Shown here one piece after another: positions 1-11,737 of a stretch of DNA of 64,000 nt. Position 1 is the first letter of the stretch. Each line of letters starts with the position of its first letter. The translations under genes and the position numbers were made by a program. The DNA lies in contig NZ_CP126742.1 of NCBI RefSeq assembly GCF_030246945.1, forward strand, positions 1,984,001 to 2,048,000, read 5' to 3'. Source of the DNA: Microbacterium sp. zg-Y1090. Its GTDB lineage: Bacteria > Actinomycetota > Actinomycetes > Actinomycetales > Microbacteriaceae. Under the pieces are notes generated by a model. That model did no database searches. It was not told where the DNA came from and worked only from the letters and a program-made list of their open reading frames with translations.

Positions 1-787
<787 letters not shown>

Positions 788-1405
788 CTACAGCAGACCG
801 GCCGTCTTCTCACGGGCCGTGCTAAACCGGTCCGCCACATTCGCCCAGTTCGCGATGTTCCAGAACGCCTTGACGTAGTCGGCGCGCACGTTCTGGTAAT
901 CGAGGTAGTACGCGTGCTCCCAGACGTCCAGCAGCAGCAGCGGGACGGTGCCTGCGGCGAACTGCGACTGCTGGTCGAAGAACTGCTGGATGATCAGGTT
1001 CTGGCCCACGGAGTCCCAGAAGAGTCCTGCCCAGCCCGAGCCCTGCACGCCGAGCGCGGCGGCGGAGAAGTGCGCCTGGAACTTGTCGAACGAGCCGAAG
1101 TGGTCGTCGATCGCGGAGGCGAGGTCGCCGACCGGCTTGTCTCCCCCGTCCGGCGACAGGTTGGTCCAGAAGATCGAGTGGTTGACGTGGCCACCGAGGT
1201 TGAACGCGAGGTCCTTCTCGAGCTTGTTGACGTTGGCGAAGTTGCCGGTGTCGCGGGCCTCGGCGAGCTGCTCGAGGGCGGTGTTCGCACCGGTCACATA
1301 GGCCTGGTGGTGCTTGTCGTGGTGAAGCTGCATGATCTTGCCGCTGATGCTGGGCTCCAGCGCGGCGTAGTCGTACGGCAGCTCGGGCAGGGTGTATTTC
1401 GCCAT
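788..1405 (-). CDS. sodA: Superoxide dismutase, Mn type
   Basis: Dismutates superoxide to hydrogen peroxide and oxygen in the cytosol. The 205 residues match the usual length of single-domain Fe/Mn SODs. The four metal ligands can be placed at His28 (in LHHDKHH), His76 (in NHSIFW), Asp160 and His164 (in DVWEHAYY). The second-sphere glutamine lies late in the protein (Gln145/146 region), as in manganese rather than iron enzymes, but metal choice cannot be proved from sequence. The ATG at 1405 follows AGGAAG at good spacing. It lies between whiA and gap with hairpins on both sides, so it looks monocistronic. With the catalase at 8.4 kb it provides peroxide and superoxide defence. Confidence 0.96.
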   Translation of the reverse strand: MAKYTLPELPYDYAALEPSISGKIMQLHHDKHHQAYVTGANTALEQLAEARDTGNFANVNKLEKDLAFNLGGHVNHSIFWTNLSPDGGDKPVGDLASAIDDHFGSFDKFQAHFSAAALGVQGSGWAGLFWDSVGQNLIIQQFFDQQSQFAAGTVPLLLLDVWEHAYYLDYQNVRADYVKAFWNIANWANVADRFSTAREKTAGLL

Positions 1406-1491
1406 GTTCGCTTCTTCCTGTCGGCGCCGAACCGAAGTCCTCGGAGCGGCGAGGGGACGGAGTTCATCCTAGTGAGCGACAACACGGCGCG

Positions 1492-1512
1492 CCCCGGGTT
1501 GCTTCCCCGGGG
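1492..1512 (-). terminator. Possible hairpin terminator after whiA
   Basis: Arms CCCCGGG (1492-1498) and CCCGGGG (1506-1512) flank a 7-base loop, 17 bases past the whiA stop. There is no T tract, so it may only slow polymerase or protect the 3' end. Confidence 0.4.
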
Positions 1513-1529
1513 GTGGGCATGTAACCGAG

Positions 1530-2507
1530 TCAGTCTTCGTCGCCGACGGGCACGGCTGACTCGGTGTCGGGGATGCCCTCGACTTCGGCCTTCTTGTCGG
1601 CCATCGCCAGCAGACGCCGTATGCGGCCGGCGACGGCATCCTTGGTCAGCTGCGGCTCGGCGTGATGCCCCAGCTCGTCCAGGCTCGCGTCACGGTGGGC
1701 CAGGCGCAGCTCGCCGGCCTGACGCAGGTGCGGGGGCACCTCGTCGCCGAGGATCTCCAGCGCGCGCTCCACGCGGGCGCACGCGGCGACGGCGGCCTGC
1801 GCCGAGCGGCGCAGGTTGGCGTCGTCGAAGTTGACCAGGCGGTTCACCCCTGCGCGCACCTCGCGGCGCTGGCGCAGCTGCTCCCACTCGGCGGCGGTAC
1901 GCACGGCACCCATCTCCGCGAGCGTGGCGCGGATGGCCTCACCGTCGCGCACGACGACGCGGGGAACGCCTCGCACCTCGCGCGCCTTCGCCGCGATCCC
2001 GAGCCGGTGGGCGGCGCCGACGAGCGCCATCGCGGCCTCGCCCGACGGGCAGGCGATCTCGAGGGCGGCGGAGCGGCCGGGGTCGCTCAGGCTGCCGGCG
2101 GCCAGAAACGCCCCACGCCAGACGGCGGCGAGATCGGGGCGGGCGCCGGTGGTGAGCTTGTTGGGAAGGCCTCGCACCGGGCGGCGCCGCTGGTCGAGCA
2201 GACCGGTCTGGCGCGCGAGGGTCTCGCCACCGTCGATCACCCGCACGGCGTAGTGGCCGCCGGCACGGCCGCCGGATGCCTGCACGTGGGCGAGCTCGGG
2301 GCGGACGCCGTAGATCTCCATGAGGTCGCGGGCCACGCGGCGCGCGAGGCCGTCGGATTCCAGTTCCGCCTCCACGGCGACGCGTCCGGCGATGGAGTGC
2401 AGACCGCCCGAGAACCGCAGCAGCGCCGTCAGCTCGGCGACGCGCGCGGTGGGGCGCGGGTCGCGGATGGCGGCCAACTCGGCCTTCACGTCAGCGGTCA
2501 GGGGCAC
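1530..2507 (-). CDS. whiA: WhiA family DNA-binding regulator
   Basis: WhiA is a conserved Gram-positive protein with an N-terminal LAGLIDADG homing-endonuclease-like fold that has no nuclease activity and a C-terminal helix-turn-helix. In Streptomyces it works with WhiB to control sporulation and division genes. The 325 residues are the normal size. The diagnostic stretches are the N-terminal ADVKAELA, the central [13 protein letters not shown] and the C-terminal [11 protein letters not shown] leading into the helix-turn-helix around residues 270-305. The start is GTG at 2507 with GGAAGG five bases upstream. It is the last gene of the uvrA-uvrC-rapZ-whiA run, only 40 bases after rapZ. The yvcK gene that usually lies between rapZ and whiA is absent here. 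Confidence 0.95.
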   Translation of the reverse strand: MPLTADVKAELAAIRDPRPTARVAELTALLRFSGGLHSIAGRVAVEAELESDGLARRVARDLMEIYGVRPELAHVQASGGRAGGHYAVRVIDGGETLARQTGLLDQRRRPVRGLPNKLTTGARPDLAAVWRGAFLAAGSLSDPGRSAALEIACPSGEAAMALVGAAHRLGIAAKAREVRGVPRVVVRDGEAIRATLAEMGAVRTAAEWEQLRQRREVRAGVNRLVNFDDANLRRSAQAAVAACARVERALEILGDEVPPHLRQAGELRLAHRDASLDELGHHAEPQLTKDAVAGRIRRLLAMADKKAEVEGIPDTESAVPVGDED

Positions 2508-2547
2508 GGGATTCCTTCCGGAGGGGCGCAGGGGACGATCGTCCAGT

Positions 2548-3423
2548 TTACTCCCGGCCGAGGTCCCGATGCTTCACGCGCACGGCCACCCCCGGCAGCG
2601 CCGAGAGCCGGCGGGCGAGTTCCTCCGCTGTCGCCACCGACCGGTGCTTCCCCCCGGTGCATCCGACCGCGATGGTCGAGTGAGGCTTGTTCTCCCGCTG
2701 GTAGCCCGCCAGCACCGGCTGGAGGGCGGCGACGTAGGCGTCGAGGAACTCCTGTGCGCCCTCTTGCGAGAACACGAAGTCGCGCACGGCCTGGTCTTTG
2801 CCGCTGAGGGACTTGAGCTCCTCCACCCAGAACGGGTTGGGGAGGAACCGCATGTCCGCGACGAGATCGGCGTCGGTGGGCAGTCCGTACTTGAACCCGA
2901 AGCTCATCACCGTCAGCGTGTGGCGGCTGGAGCCCTCCGTCGCGAACAGGTCCACGATGCGCGTGGCGAGCTGGTGGATGTTGTTGTTCGAGGTGTCGAC
3001 GATGACGTCGGCGCTCTCGCGCACACCCTCCAGCCGCTTGCGCTCGCGATGGATGCCGTCCAGCAGCGTGCCCTCGCCCTGCAGCGGGTGCGGGCGCCGA
3101 ACGGATTCGAAGCGGCGCACCAGCACGTCGTCCGAGGCGTCGAGGAACAGCACCCGCAGGTGGCGGCCGTCGCGCAGCGACTGCGTGATGCGCGGCAGCT
3201 CGGAGAAGAGGTCCCGCCCGCGCACGTCGACGACTGCGGCAACCTTCGGCAGCGAGCCGCCCGCGAGTTCGCTCAAGTCCAGCAGCGGACGCAGCATCTG
3301 CGGCGGCAGGTTGTCCACCACGTACCAGCCGAGGTCTTCCAGCGCGTTCGCGGCCGTCGTGCGTCCCGCGCCGGACATGCCCGTCACGATGAGGACTTCG
3401 CCGGCGTCCTGCGTGCCCACCAT
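2548..3423 (-). CDS. rapZ: RapZ/YvcJ family P-loop nucleotide-binding protein
   Basis: Members are P-loop ATP/GTP-binding proteins. In Escherichia coli RapZ is an RNase E adaptor controlling glucosamine-6-phosphate synthase sRNAs; in actinobacteria its role is poorly defined. The 291 residues have an N-terminal P loop (GMSGAGRTT, residues 15-23), the family motif WYVVDNLPP, a Walker B-like stretch, and the C-terminal domain with FGFKYGLP and CTGGKHRSV. The usual P-loop lysine is an arginine (Arg21), as I recall for some other actinobacterial members. I chose ATG 3423; a TTG one codon upstream (3426) is also in frame. It lies 24 bases after uvrC and 40 before whiA and is probably cotranscribed with both. 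Confidence 0.94.
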   Translation of the reverse strand: MVGTQDAGEVLIVTGMSGAGRTTAANALEDLGWYVVDNLPPQMLRPLLDLSELAGGSLPKVAAVVDVRGRDLFSELPRITQSLRDGRHLRVLFLDASDDVLVRRFESVRRPHPLQGEGTLLDGIHRERKRLEGVRESADVIVDTSNNNIHQLATRIVDLFATEGSSRHTLTVMSFGFKYGLPTDADLVADMRFLPNPFWVEELKSLSGKDQAVRDFVFSQEGAQEFLDAYVAALQPVLAGYQRENKPHSTIAVGCTGGKHRSVATAEELARRLSALPGVAVRVKHRDLGRE

Positions 3424-3450
3424 CAACGTTCCCCTATCGTCGGGACCAGC

Positions 3451-5361
3451 CTACCGACGCGCCAGGTGCTCGTGGACCGTCGTCGCGAGCTTGGGGCCGA
3501 TGCCGGGGAGCTCGGCGATCTGCTCGGGGGTCGCCTGGCTCAGCGCGGCGACGGAGCCGAAGTGGCGCAGCAGCGCCTTGATGCGCGTCTCCCCCAGCCC
3601 GGGGACCTCGCTCAGCACGCTCTGGATGTCGCGGCGGCGGCGCTTGCGCTGGTGGGTGATGGCGAACCGGTGCGCCTCGTCGCGCAGGCGCTGCAGCAGA
3701 TACAGCGCCTCCGACGTGCGCGGCAGGATGACGGGGTACTCCTCGCCCGGCAGCCACACCTCCTCGAGCCTCTTGGCGATGCCGCACAGCGCGATCTCCT
3801 CGTGTCCGGCATCGGCCAGCGCGCGGGCGGCGGCTTCGACCTGCGGCTTTCCGCCGTCGACGACCAGCAGCTGCGGAGGGTAGGCGAAGCGCGGCTTCTT
3901 GCGCGCGGGCGCCACCACTTCGCCGTCGTCGGTGGGTGCCGGATCGGGCTCGTCCTGTTCCTCCGGCCGGTCGAGATACGCCACGCGCCGCGTGATGACC
4001 TGGTGGATCGAGTCGGTGTCGTCGGTCGTCTCGGGAACACCGAACGTGCGGTACTGGTCCTTGCGCGGCAGGCCGTCCTCGAAGACGACCATCGAGGCGA
4101 CGACGTTCGTCCCGCTCAGGTGCGACACGTCGTAGCACTCGATGCGCAACGGCGCTTGGGAGAGGCCCAGCGCCTCCTGCAGGTCGTTCAGCGCCTGGCT
4201 GCGCGCCACGTAGTCACTCGTGCGCCGGGTCTTGAAGAGCATCAGCGCCTGCTGCGCGTTGAGGGTCGCGGTGCGCATCAGGTCGGCCTTGCGACCGCGC
4301 TGCGCGACCTGGATGGTCACGCGCTTGCCGCGCCGCGAGCACAGCCACTCCTCGAGGTCGGCACTGGCGTCGGGCAGCACGGGCACGAGCACCTGGCGGG
4401 GGATGTCCGCCGGGGCGGCATCGCCGTACGTCCGCTGCAGCACCTGGTCGACGAGGTCCGCGCCGGAGATGTCGATCTCCTTCTCGATGGTGGTCGCCCG
4501 GACGCCCCGCACGCGCCCGCCGCGCACGACGAAGTGCTGGACGGTGGCCGCCAGTTCGTCTTCGGCGATGCCGAAGAGGTCGGCGTCGGTGTCGTCGGCG
4601 AGCACCAGGGCGCTCTTGCCCAGCACCGCCTCGATGGCCTGCAGCTTGTCGCGGTACATCGCGGCGCTCTCGTAGTCCAGTGCCGCGGCGGACTCCTTCA
4701 TGCGCGCCGTGAGTTCCCGCGCGAAGCGCTGGTCTCCCCCGGACATGAACGCCACGAAGTCGTCGACCATCGCCCGGTGCTCTTCGATCGTCACCTTCAT
4801 CGAGCACGGGCCCCCACATCGGCCGATCTGACCGGGGAAGCAGGGACGCCCGGTCGCCATCGCCTTCTTGTAGGACGCATCGGAGCAGGTGCGGATCGGG
4901 AACACCTTGATCATGAGGTCGATGGTGTCGTGCACGGCCCATACCTTCGGGTACGGACCGAAGTACTTCGCTCCCGGAATGCGCCGGTTGCGGGTGACGA
5001 TCACGCGCGGCGCCTCGTCCGCCAGCGTGACGGCCAGGAACGGATAGGACTTGTCGTCGCGGTAGCGCACGTTGAAGGGCGGATCGAACTCCTTGATCCA
5101 CATGTACTCCAGCTGCAGCGAGTCCACGTCGCTGGCGACCACCGTCCACTCCACGGATGCCGCGGTGGTCACCATGCGCCGCGTGCGCTCGTGCAGCGTG
5201 TGCAGCGGCGCGAAGTAGTTCGACAGCCGCGCGCGCAGGTTCTTCGCCTTGCCGACGTACAGCACGCGCCCGTCCGCGTCGCGGAAGCGGTACACCCCGG
5301 GGTTGGTCGGAATCTCCCCCGGCTTCGGCTTGTACGGGAGCGTGGGAGCGGAGCGCGGCAT
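3451..5361 (-). CDS. uvrC: Excinuclease ABC subunit C
   Basis: Makes the 3' and 5' incisions flanking bulky DNA lesions after UvrB has been loaded. Domain order over 636 residues: GIY-YIG nuclease at residues 18-100 ([21 protein letters not shown]), a cysteine cluster near 160-180 ([13 protein letters not shown]), a UVR UvrB-binding motif around 215-245, the RNase H-like 5' nuclease ([23 protein letters not shown]), and tandem helix-hairpin-helix motifs at the C terminus ([22 protein letters not shown]). Length and all domains are normal. The ATG at 5361 is four bases past the uvrA stop, so the two are translationally coupled. This adjacency is a common actinobacterial arrangement, whereas uvrB lies 5 kb away on its own. 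Confidence 0.97.
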   Translation of the reverse strand: MPRSAPTLPYKPKPGEIPTNPGVYRFRDADGRVLYVGKAKNLRARLSNYFAPLHTLHERTRRMVTTAASVEWTVVASDVDSLQLEYMWIKEFDPPFNVRYRDDKSYPFLAVTLADEAPRVIVTRNRRIPGAKYFGPYPKVWAVHDTIDLMIKVFPIRTCSDASYKKAMATGRPCFPGQIGRCGGPCSMKVTIEEHRAMVDDFVAFMSGGDQRFARELTARMKESAAALDYESAAMYRDKLQAIEAVLGKSALVLADDTDADLFGIAEDELAATVQHFVVRGGRVRGVRATTIEKEIDISGADLVDQVLQRTYGDAAPADIPRQVLVPVLPDASADLEEWLCSRRGKRVTIQVAQRGRKADLMRTATLNAQQALMLFKTRRTSDYVARSQALNDLQEALGLSQAPLRIECYDVSHLSGTNVVASMVVFEDGLPRKDQYRTFGVPETTDDTDSIHQVITRRVAYLDRPEEQDEPDPAPTDDGEVVAPARKKPRFAYPPQLLVVDGGKPQVEAAARALADAGHEEIALCGIAKRLEEVWLPGEEYPVILPRTSEALYLLQRLRDEAHRFAITHQRKRRRRDIQSVLSEVPGLGETRIKALLRHFGSVAALSQATPEQIAELPGIGPKLATTVHEHLARR

Positions 5362-5365
5362 CCGC

Positions 5366-8266
<2,901 letters not shown>

Positions 8267-8272
8267 TCCTCA

Positions 8273-8278
8273 AGTCTA
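8273..8278 (-). promoter_or_regulatory. -10 element of uvrA, leaderless
   Basis: Minus-strand TAGACT followed by six bases (TGAGGA) and the uvrA GTG. Transcription starting about 7 bases after the hexamer would begin at the start codon itself. Confidence 0.55.
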
Positions 8279-8418
8279 GGCGGGGCCTCGGACACCGGCT
8301 CGGAGAAGCCTGCGAGACCGCCCTGTAGGGCACCTCCGCCGCCCGCGTCAACAGCCTCCCGCCGGTGTGCCCGCCACCGTAGCGTGGCACGACCACGCCC
8401 CGACGATGGAGGACAGAC

Positions 8419-10572
8419 ATGCCCCAGGACGACCTGACCACCCCCGACGACATCGTGATCCCCGGCGCCCCGGCTCCTGTGCCTCCGTCGCTCGCGGAAC
8501 CCACCGAGCCCGTGGACCCGCTGCCGCCCCAGCCCGATCAGGCCGGCCCCGCGACGGTCTCCCCCACCGGCGCCGAGACCGGTCTTCCGGCGGCGACCGT
8601 CGCCCAGCAGGGCAGCCGCCTCACGACCGCCCAGGGCGTGCGGCTACGCGACACCGACCACTCGCTGAAGGCCGGTCCGCGCGGACCGGTGCTGCTGCAG
8701 GACCACCATCTGCGCGAGAAGATCACGCACTTCGACCATGAGCGCATCCCCGAGCGGGCCGTGCACGCTCGCGGCGCGGCCGCCCACGGCGTGTTCCGCT
8801 CCAACGGCGCTGCGGCGTCGGTCACCCGCGCGCACTTCCTGCAGCCGGGCGTCACCACACGCGTGTTCACCCGGTTCTCCACCGTGCTCGGCTCGCGCGG
8901 CTCGGCCGACACCGTGCGCGACACCCGTGGCTTCTCGACGAAGTTCTACACCGAGGAGGGCGTCTACGACCTGGTGGGCAACAACATCCCCGTCTTCTTC
9001 ATCCAGGACGCGATCAAGTTCCCCGACGTGATCCACGCCGGAAAGCCCCACCCCGACCGAGAGATCCCGCAGGCGCAGTCCGCGCACGACACGTTCTGGG
9101 ACTTCGTCTCGTTGCACACCGAGGCCCAGAACCACACGATGTGGAACATGTCCGATCGCGGCATCCCGCGCTCGTACCGCATGATGCAGGGCTTCGGCGT
9201 GCACACGTTCCGCATGGTCAACGCGCAGGGCGACACGTCGCTGGTGAAGTTCCACTGGCGCCCCAAGCTCGGCACCCACGCACTCACCTGGGAGGAGGCG
9301 CAGCTGGCGGCAGGCAAGGACCCCGACTTCCACCGGCGCGACCTCGCCGACGCCATCGAGTCCGGCGCATTCCCGGAGTGGGACCTCGCGCTGCAGGTCA
9401 TGCCGGACACGGTCGACGAGACCTTCGAGGGCATCGACCTGCTCGACCCGACGAAGATCGTGCCCGAGGAGCTCGCCCCGTTGCAGGTGGTGGGCACCAT
9501 GACCCTCAACGCGAATCCGACGAACTACTTCGCCGAGACCGAGCAGGTCGCGTTCCACCCCGGTCACCTCGTGCCGGGGATCGACGTGACCAACGACCCG
9601 CTGCTGCAGGGCCGGCTGTTCTCCTACCTCGACACCCAGATCAGTCGTCTGGGCGGGCCGAACTTCGCCCAGCTGCCGATCAACCGGCCCCACGCCGACG
9701 TCAACGACATGCTGCGCGACGGCATGCACCAGACGGCGGTGCATTCCGGGGTCGCGCCGTACAAGCCCAACTCGCTCGACGGCGGCTGCCCGTTCCACGC
9801 CGGTGCCGACGAGGCGGCGTTCACCGACCTGCCCGTGCGGGTCGCCGAGTCCGTGAAGGAGCGCGCGCAGCCGGCCGGCTTCGACGACCACTACTCGCAG
9901 GCGCGGCTGTTCTACCGGTCGCTCACGCCCATCGAGCAGCTGCACGTCGCCGAGGCGTACGCGTTCGAGCTGGCAAAGTGCTACGAGCAGGCGATCAAGG
10001 AGCGTCAGCTGCAGGCGCTGGCGAACATCGACGCCGACCTGTGCGCCACGGTCGCCGACGCGCTGGGGCTGCCCGCGCCGGCTCCCACGGTGGAGGTCCC
10101 GGATGCCCCGGTGAGCCCCGCGCTGGCGATGGTCGGCGACACCTGGCCGATCGACGGCCGCATCGTCGGGCTGTTCGCCGACGAGCAGACCGATCCGGGC
10201 GCACTGGCCCGTGCCCGTGCCGCCGTGCACGCAGCGGGGGCTCTCCCCCTCGTCGTCGCAGCCCGGGGCGGCATGCTCGGCGGCATCCCGGTGCAGCGCA
10301 CCGCGCACACCGCCGCGAGCATCGAGTTCGATGCGGTGGTCGCCCTGACCGCCGCGGCCGATCCGCGCACGGCGCGGCTGTTCGACGAGGCGTTCCGCCA
10401 TGGCAAGGCGATCGGCGCGACTTCGGCGGCCGAGGCCGTCCTCAGTGGCGCCCGCATCCCCGCCGACGCCCCCGGCGTCGTGGTCGGCACGCCCGAGGAG
10501 GTCGTCGCCGCGGTGCTCGACCTGCTCCCCGCCCACCGGGTGTGGGAGCGCTGGCAGGCGCCGCTGCGCTGA
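8419..10572 (+). CDS. katE: Large-subunit (HPII/KatE type) monofunctional catalase
   Basis: Breaks down hydrogen peroxide to water and oxygen using heme. At 717 residues it belongs to the large-subunit clade, with an N-terminal extension (about 1-75, proline rich), the catalase core, and a C-terminal flavodoxin/DJ-1-like domain (about 560-717). The distal histidine is His116 (RAVHARG), the distal asparagine Asn188 (VGNNIPVFF), and the heme-ligand tyrosine Tyr403 (LFSYLDTQ), by codon position. The ATG at 8419 follows GGAGGA; a TAGCGT hexamer at 8390-8395 could be its -10. It converges on the OhrR-like MarR gene, leaving only 9 bases between stop codons, so regulation by that protein is possible but would need an operator here, which I do not see. 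Confidence 0.96.
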   Translation: MPQDDLTTPDDIVIPGAPAPVPPSLAEPTEPVDPLPPQPDQAGPATVSPTGAETGLPAATVAQQGSRLTTAQGVRLRDTDHSLKAGPRGPVLLQDHHLREKITHFDHERIPERAVHARGAAAHGVFRSNGAAASVTRAHFLQPGVTTRVFTRFSTVLGSRGSADTVRDTRGFSTKFYTEEGVYDLVGNNIPVFFIQDAIKFPDVIHAGKPHPDREIPQAQSAHDTFWDFVSLHTEAQNHTMWNMSDRGIPRSYRMMQGFGVHTFRMVNAQGDTSLVKFHWRPKLGTHALTWEEAQLAAGKDPDFHRRDLADAIESGAFPEWDLALQVMPDTVDETFEGIDLLDPTKIVPEELAPLQVVGTMTLNANPTNYFAETEQVAFHPGHLVPGIDVTNDPLLQGRLFSYLDTQISRLGGPNFAQLPINRPHADVNDMLRDGMHQTAVHSGVAPYKPNSLDGGCPFHAGADEAAFTDLPVRVAESVKERAQPAGFDDHYSQARLFYRSLTPIEQLHVAEAYAFELAKCYEQAIKERQLQALANIDADLCATVADALGLPAPAPTVEVPDAPVSPALAMVGDTWPIDGRIVGLFADEQTDPGALARARAAVHAAGALPLVVAARGGMLGGIPVQRTAHTAASIEFDAVVALTAAADPRTARLFDEAFRHGKAIGATSAAEAVLSGARIPADAPGVVVGTPEEVVAAVLDLLPAHRVWERWQAPLR

Positions 10573-10581
10573 CCCCGGCGC

Positions 10582-11025
10582 TCAGGCTCGCCCCGTCGCC
10601 GTCGCGGTGAACGGGGCGAGCCCGTCTCGCACGGCCGCGACCTGGGCGGCATCCATCCCCACCCGCGCCATGATCTGCTCGGGGACGCGGCGCGCCTCCG
10701 CACGCAGCGCCCGGCCCTCCGGCGTGAGGGTGATGTCGAGCACCCGCTCGTCGTCGCGGCGGCGCGTGCGCGTGACCCGCCCGTGGGCCTCCAGTCGCTT
10801 GATGATGGGCGACAGCGTCGCCGGCTCCATCGCCAACTGCTCGGCCAGCTCGCCGAGCGACTGCGGATCGCGTTCCCACAGCGCCAGCAGCACCAGGTAC
10901 TGGGGATGCGTGAGACCCAGCGACTCGAGCACCGGGCGGTAGATCGCCACCACATTGCGCGCCGCGGTCACGATGGCGAAGCAGAGCTGATTCTCCAGCT
11001 TGAGCACGTCGTCGTCAGCATCCAT
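10582..11025 (-). CDS. MarR family regulator, OhrR-like, with Cys15
   Basis: A 147-residue winged-helix repressor. The N terminus LENQLCFAIVTAARN followed by LGLTHPQYLVLLALWE is characteristic of the OhrR/MosR branch. Its single reactive cysteine lies at residue 15, the position that senses organic hydroperoxides in Bacillus subtilis OhrR. The wing and recognition helix are at about residues 55-100 (ATLSPIIKRLEAHGRVTRTRR). No other cysteine is present, so it would be a one-cysteine sensor needing a small thiol. It is divergent from a small zinc-ribbon gene; the shared promoter holds a perfect inverted repeat (11047-11058) likely to be its operator. The ATG at 11025 follows TAGACT by seven bases, so its mRNA is probably leaderless. 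No ohr peroxidase gene is adjacent. Confidence 0.9.
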   Translation of the reverse strand: MDADDDVLKLENQLCFAIVTAARNVVAIYRPVLESLGLTHPQYLVLLALWERDPQSLGELAEQLAMEPATLSPIIKRLEAHGRVTRTRRRDDERVLDITLTPEGRALRAEARRVPEQIMARVGMDAAQVAAVRDGLAPFTATATGRA

Positions 11026-11032
11026 GCCCTGC

Positions 11033-11038
11033 AGTCTA
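11033..11038 (-). promoter_or_regulatory. -10 element of the OhrR-like gene, leaderless
   Basis: Minus-strand TAGACT, seven bases before the ATG at 11025. The palindrome at 11047-11058 sits just upstream, in the spacer to -35 zone of this promoter, so binding there would allow autoregulation. Confidence 0.55.
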
Positions 11039-11046
11039 CTTATCCG

Positions 11047-11058
11047 TTAGTACACTAA
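11047..11058. promoter_or_regulatory. Candidate operator for the OhrR-like regulator
   Basis: TTAGT-AC-ACTAA, a perfect inverted repeat with a two-base centre in an unusually AT-rich patch between two divergent starts. It overlaps the -10 hexamer (TACACT, 11051-11056) of the rightward gene. MarR proteins typically bind such palindromes; the assignment is by position only. Confidence 0.6.
11051..11056 (+). promoter_or_regulatory. -10 element of the small zinc-ribbon gene, leaderless
   Basis: TACACT, seven bases before the ATG at 11064; embedded in the candidate operator. Confidence 0.5.
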
Positions 11059-11063
11059 TGATC

Positions 11064-11300
11064 ATGACGCGAAACGATCCGGACCGCCCTCCCCTGCGCG
11101 AGCGCGTGCGAGCGGCCGGCGGGTGGTACGCGTATCTCAACACGCGCCTCATCAAGGTGGCCGGTCCCGCCTCGGTCGGACCGTACGACGTCGAGCCCGA
11201 GCCCTCCCGCGTGGAGCGCGCCTGCCCACTGTGCGGCAAGCCGATGTCGCAGCACACCTTCGACCGCAGCGGGCCGAAGCCGCTGATGACCTGCCCCTGA
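11064..11300 (+). CDS. Small zinc-ribbon-like hypothetical protein
   Basis: Seventy-eight residues of unknown function. The N-terminal half is basic (RPPLRERVRAAGGWYAY). The C-terminal part has CPLCGKPMSQHTFDR ending in TCP, so cysteines at CxxC, a histidine and a final cysteine could bind one zinc. I chose the ATG at 11064 because it lies seven bases past a -10 hexamer; another ATG at 11058 would add two residues but overlaps the palindrome. It is divergent from the OhrR-like repressor and probably controlled by it, which suggests, without proof, a role in thiol or peroxide stress. Its stop is one base from the stop of the convergent VOC gene. Confidence 0.75.
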   Translation: MTRNDPDRPPLRERVRAAGGWYAYLNTRLIKVAGPASVGPYDVEPEPSRVERACPLCGKPMSQHTFDRSGPKPLMTCP

Positions 11301-11301
11301 C

Positions 11302-11724
11302 TCAGCGCAGGCGCACCGAACCATCGGGGTCCAGCGGCCAGCCGGGATTGACCGCCACCTCCCACGGGTGTCCGTCGACGTCCACGAAGACTCCCGAGTA
11401 GCCGCCCCACTCGGTCTCAGCCGCCGGTCGCGCGATGCGGGCGCCGGCCTGCTGCGCTGCGCTCAGGACAGCGTCGACCTCCGTGCGCGACTCCACATTG
11501 TGGGCGAGGGTCACTCCGCCCCAGCCGCCGTTGTCGGCCATGCCGGAGTCCGCCGCCAGGGCTGCCCGTGACCACAGTGCCATGACCATGCCGCCGGCCT
11601 GGAAGAAGGCGATGTCGCCGGGAACCGAGCGACGGTGCGGTTCCCAGCCGAGCGCACGATAGAACGCGATCGCCCGATCCAGGTCCGAGACCCCGAGGGT
11701 GATCAGCGACACCCGCTGCTGCAT
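11302..11724 (-). CDS. VOC superfamily (glyoxalase/bleomycin-resistance-like) protein
   Basis: A single VOC module pair over 140 residues: ITLGVSDLDRAIAFYRALGW at the N terminus and GGYSGVFVDVDGHPWEVAVNPGW near the C terminus are the two beta-alpha-beta halves. VOC proteins bind a metal or sequester small molecules; no substrate can be assigned. The usual histidine in the first strand is absent (ITLGV), while the C-terminal glutamate is present (WEV), so metal binding is uncertain. It sits 13 bases downstream of uvrB on the same strand and may be cotranscribed, although a functional link with repair is not obvious. Confidence 0.85.
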   Translation of the reverse strand: MQQRVSLITLGVSDLDRAIAFYRALGWEPHRRSVPGDIAFFQAGGMVMALWSRAALAADSGMADNGGWGGVTLAHNVESRTEVDAVLSAAQQAGARIARPAAETEWGGYSGVFVDVDGHPWEVAVNPGWPLDPDGSVRLR

Positions 11725-11737
11725 GGCCTCTCCCGTC

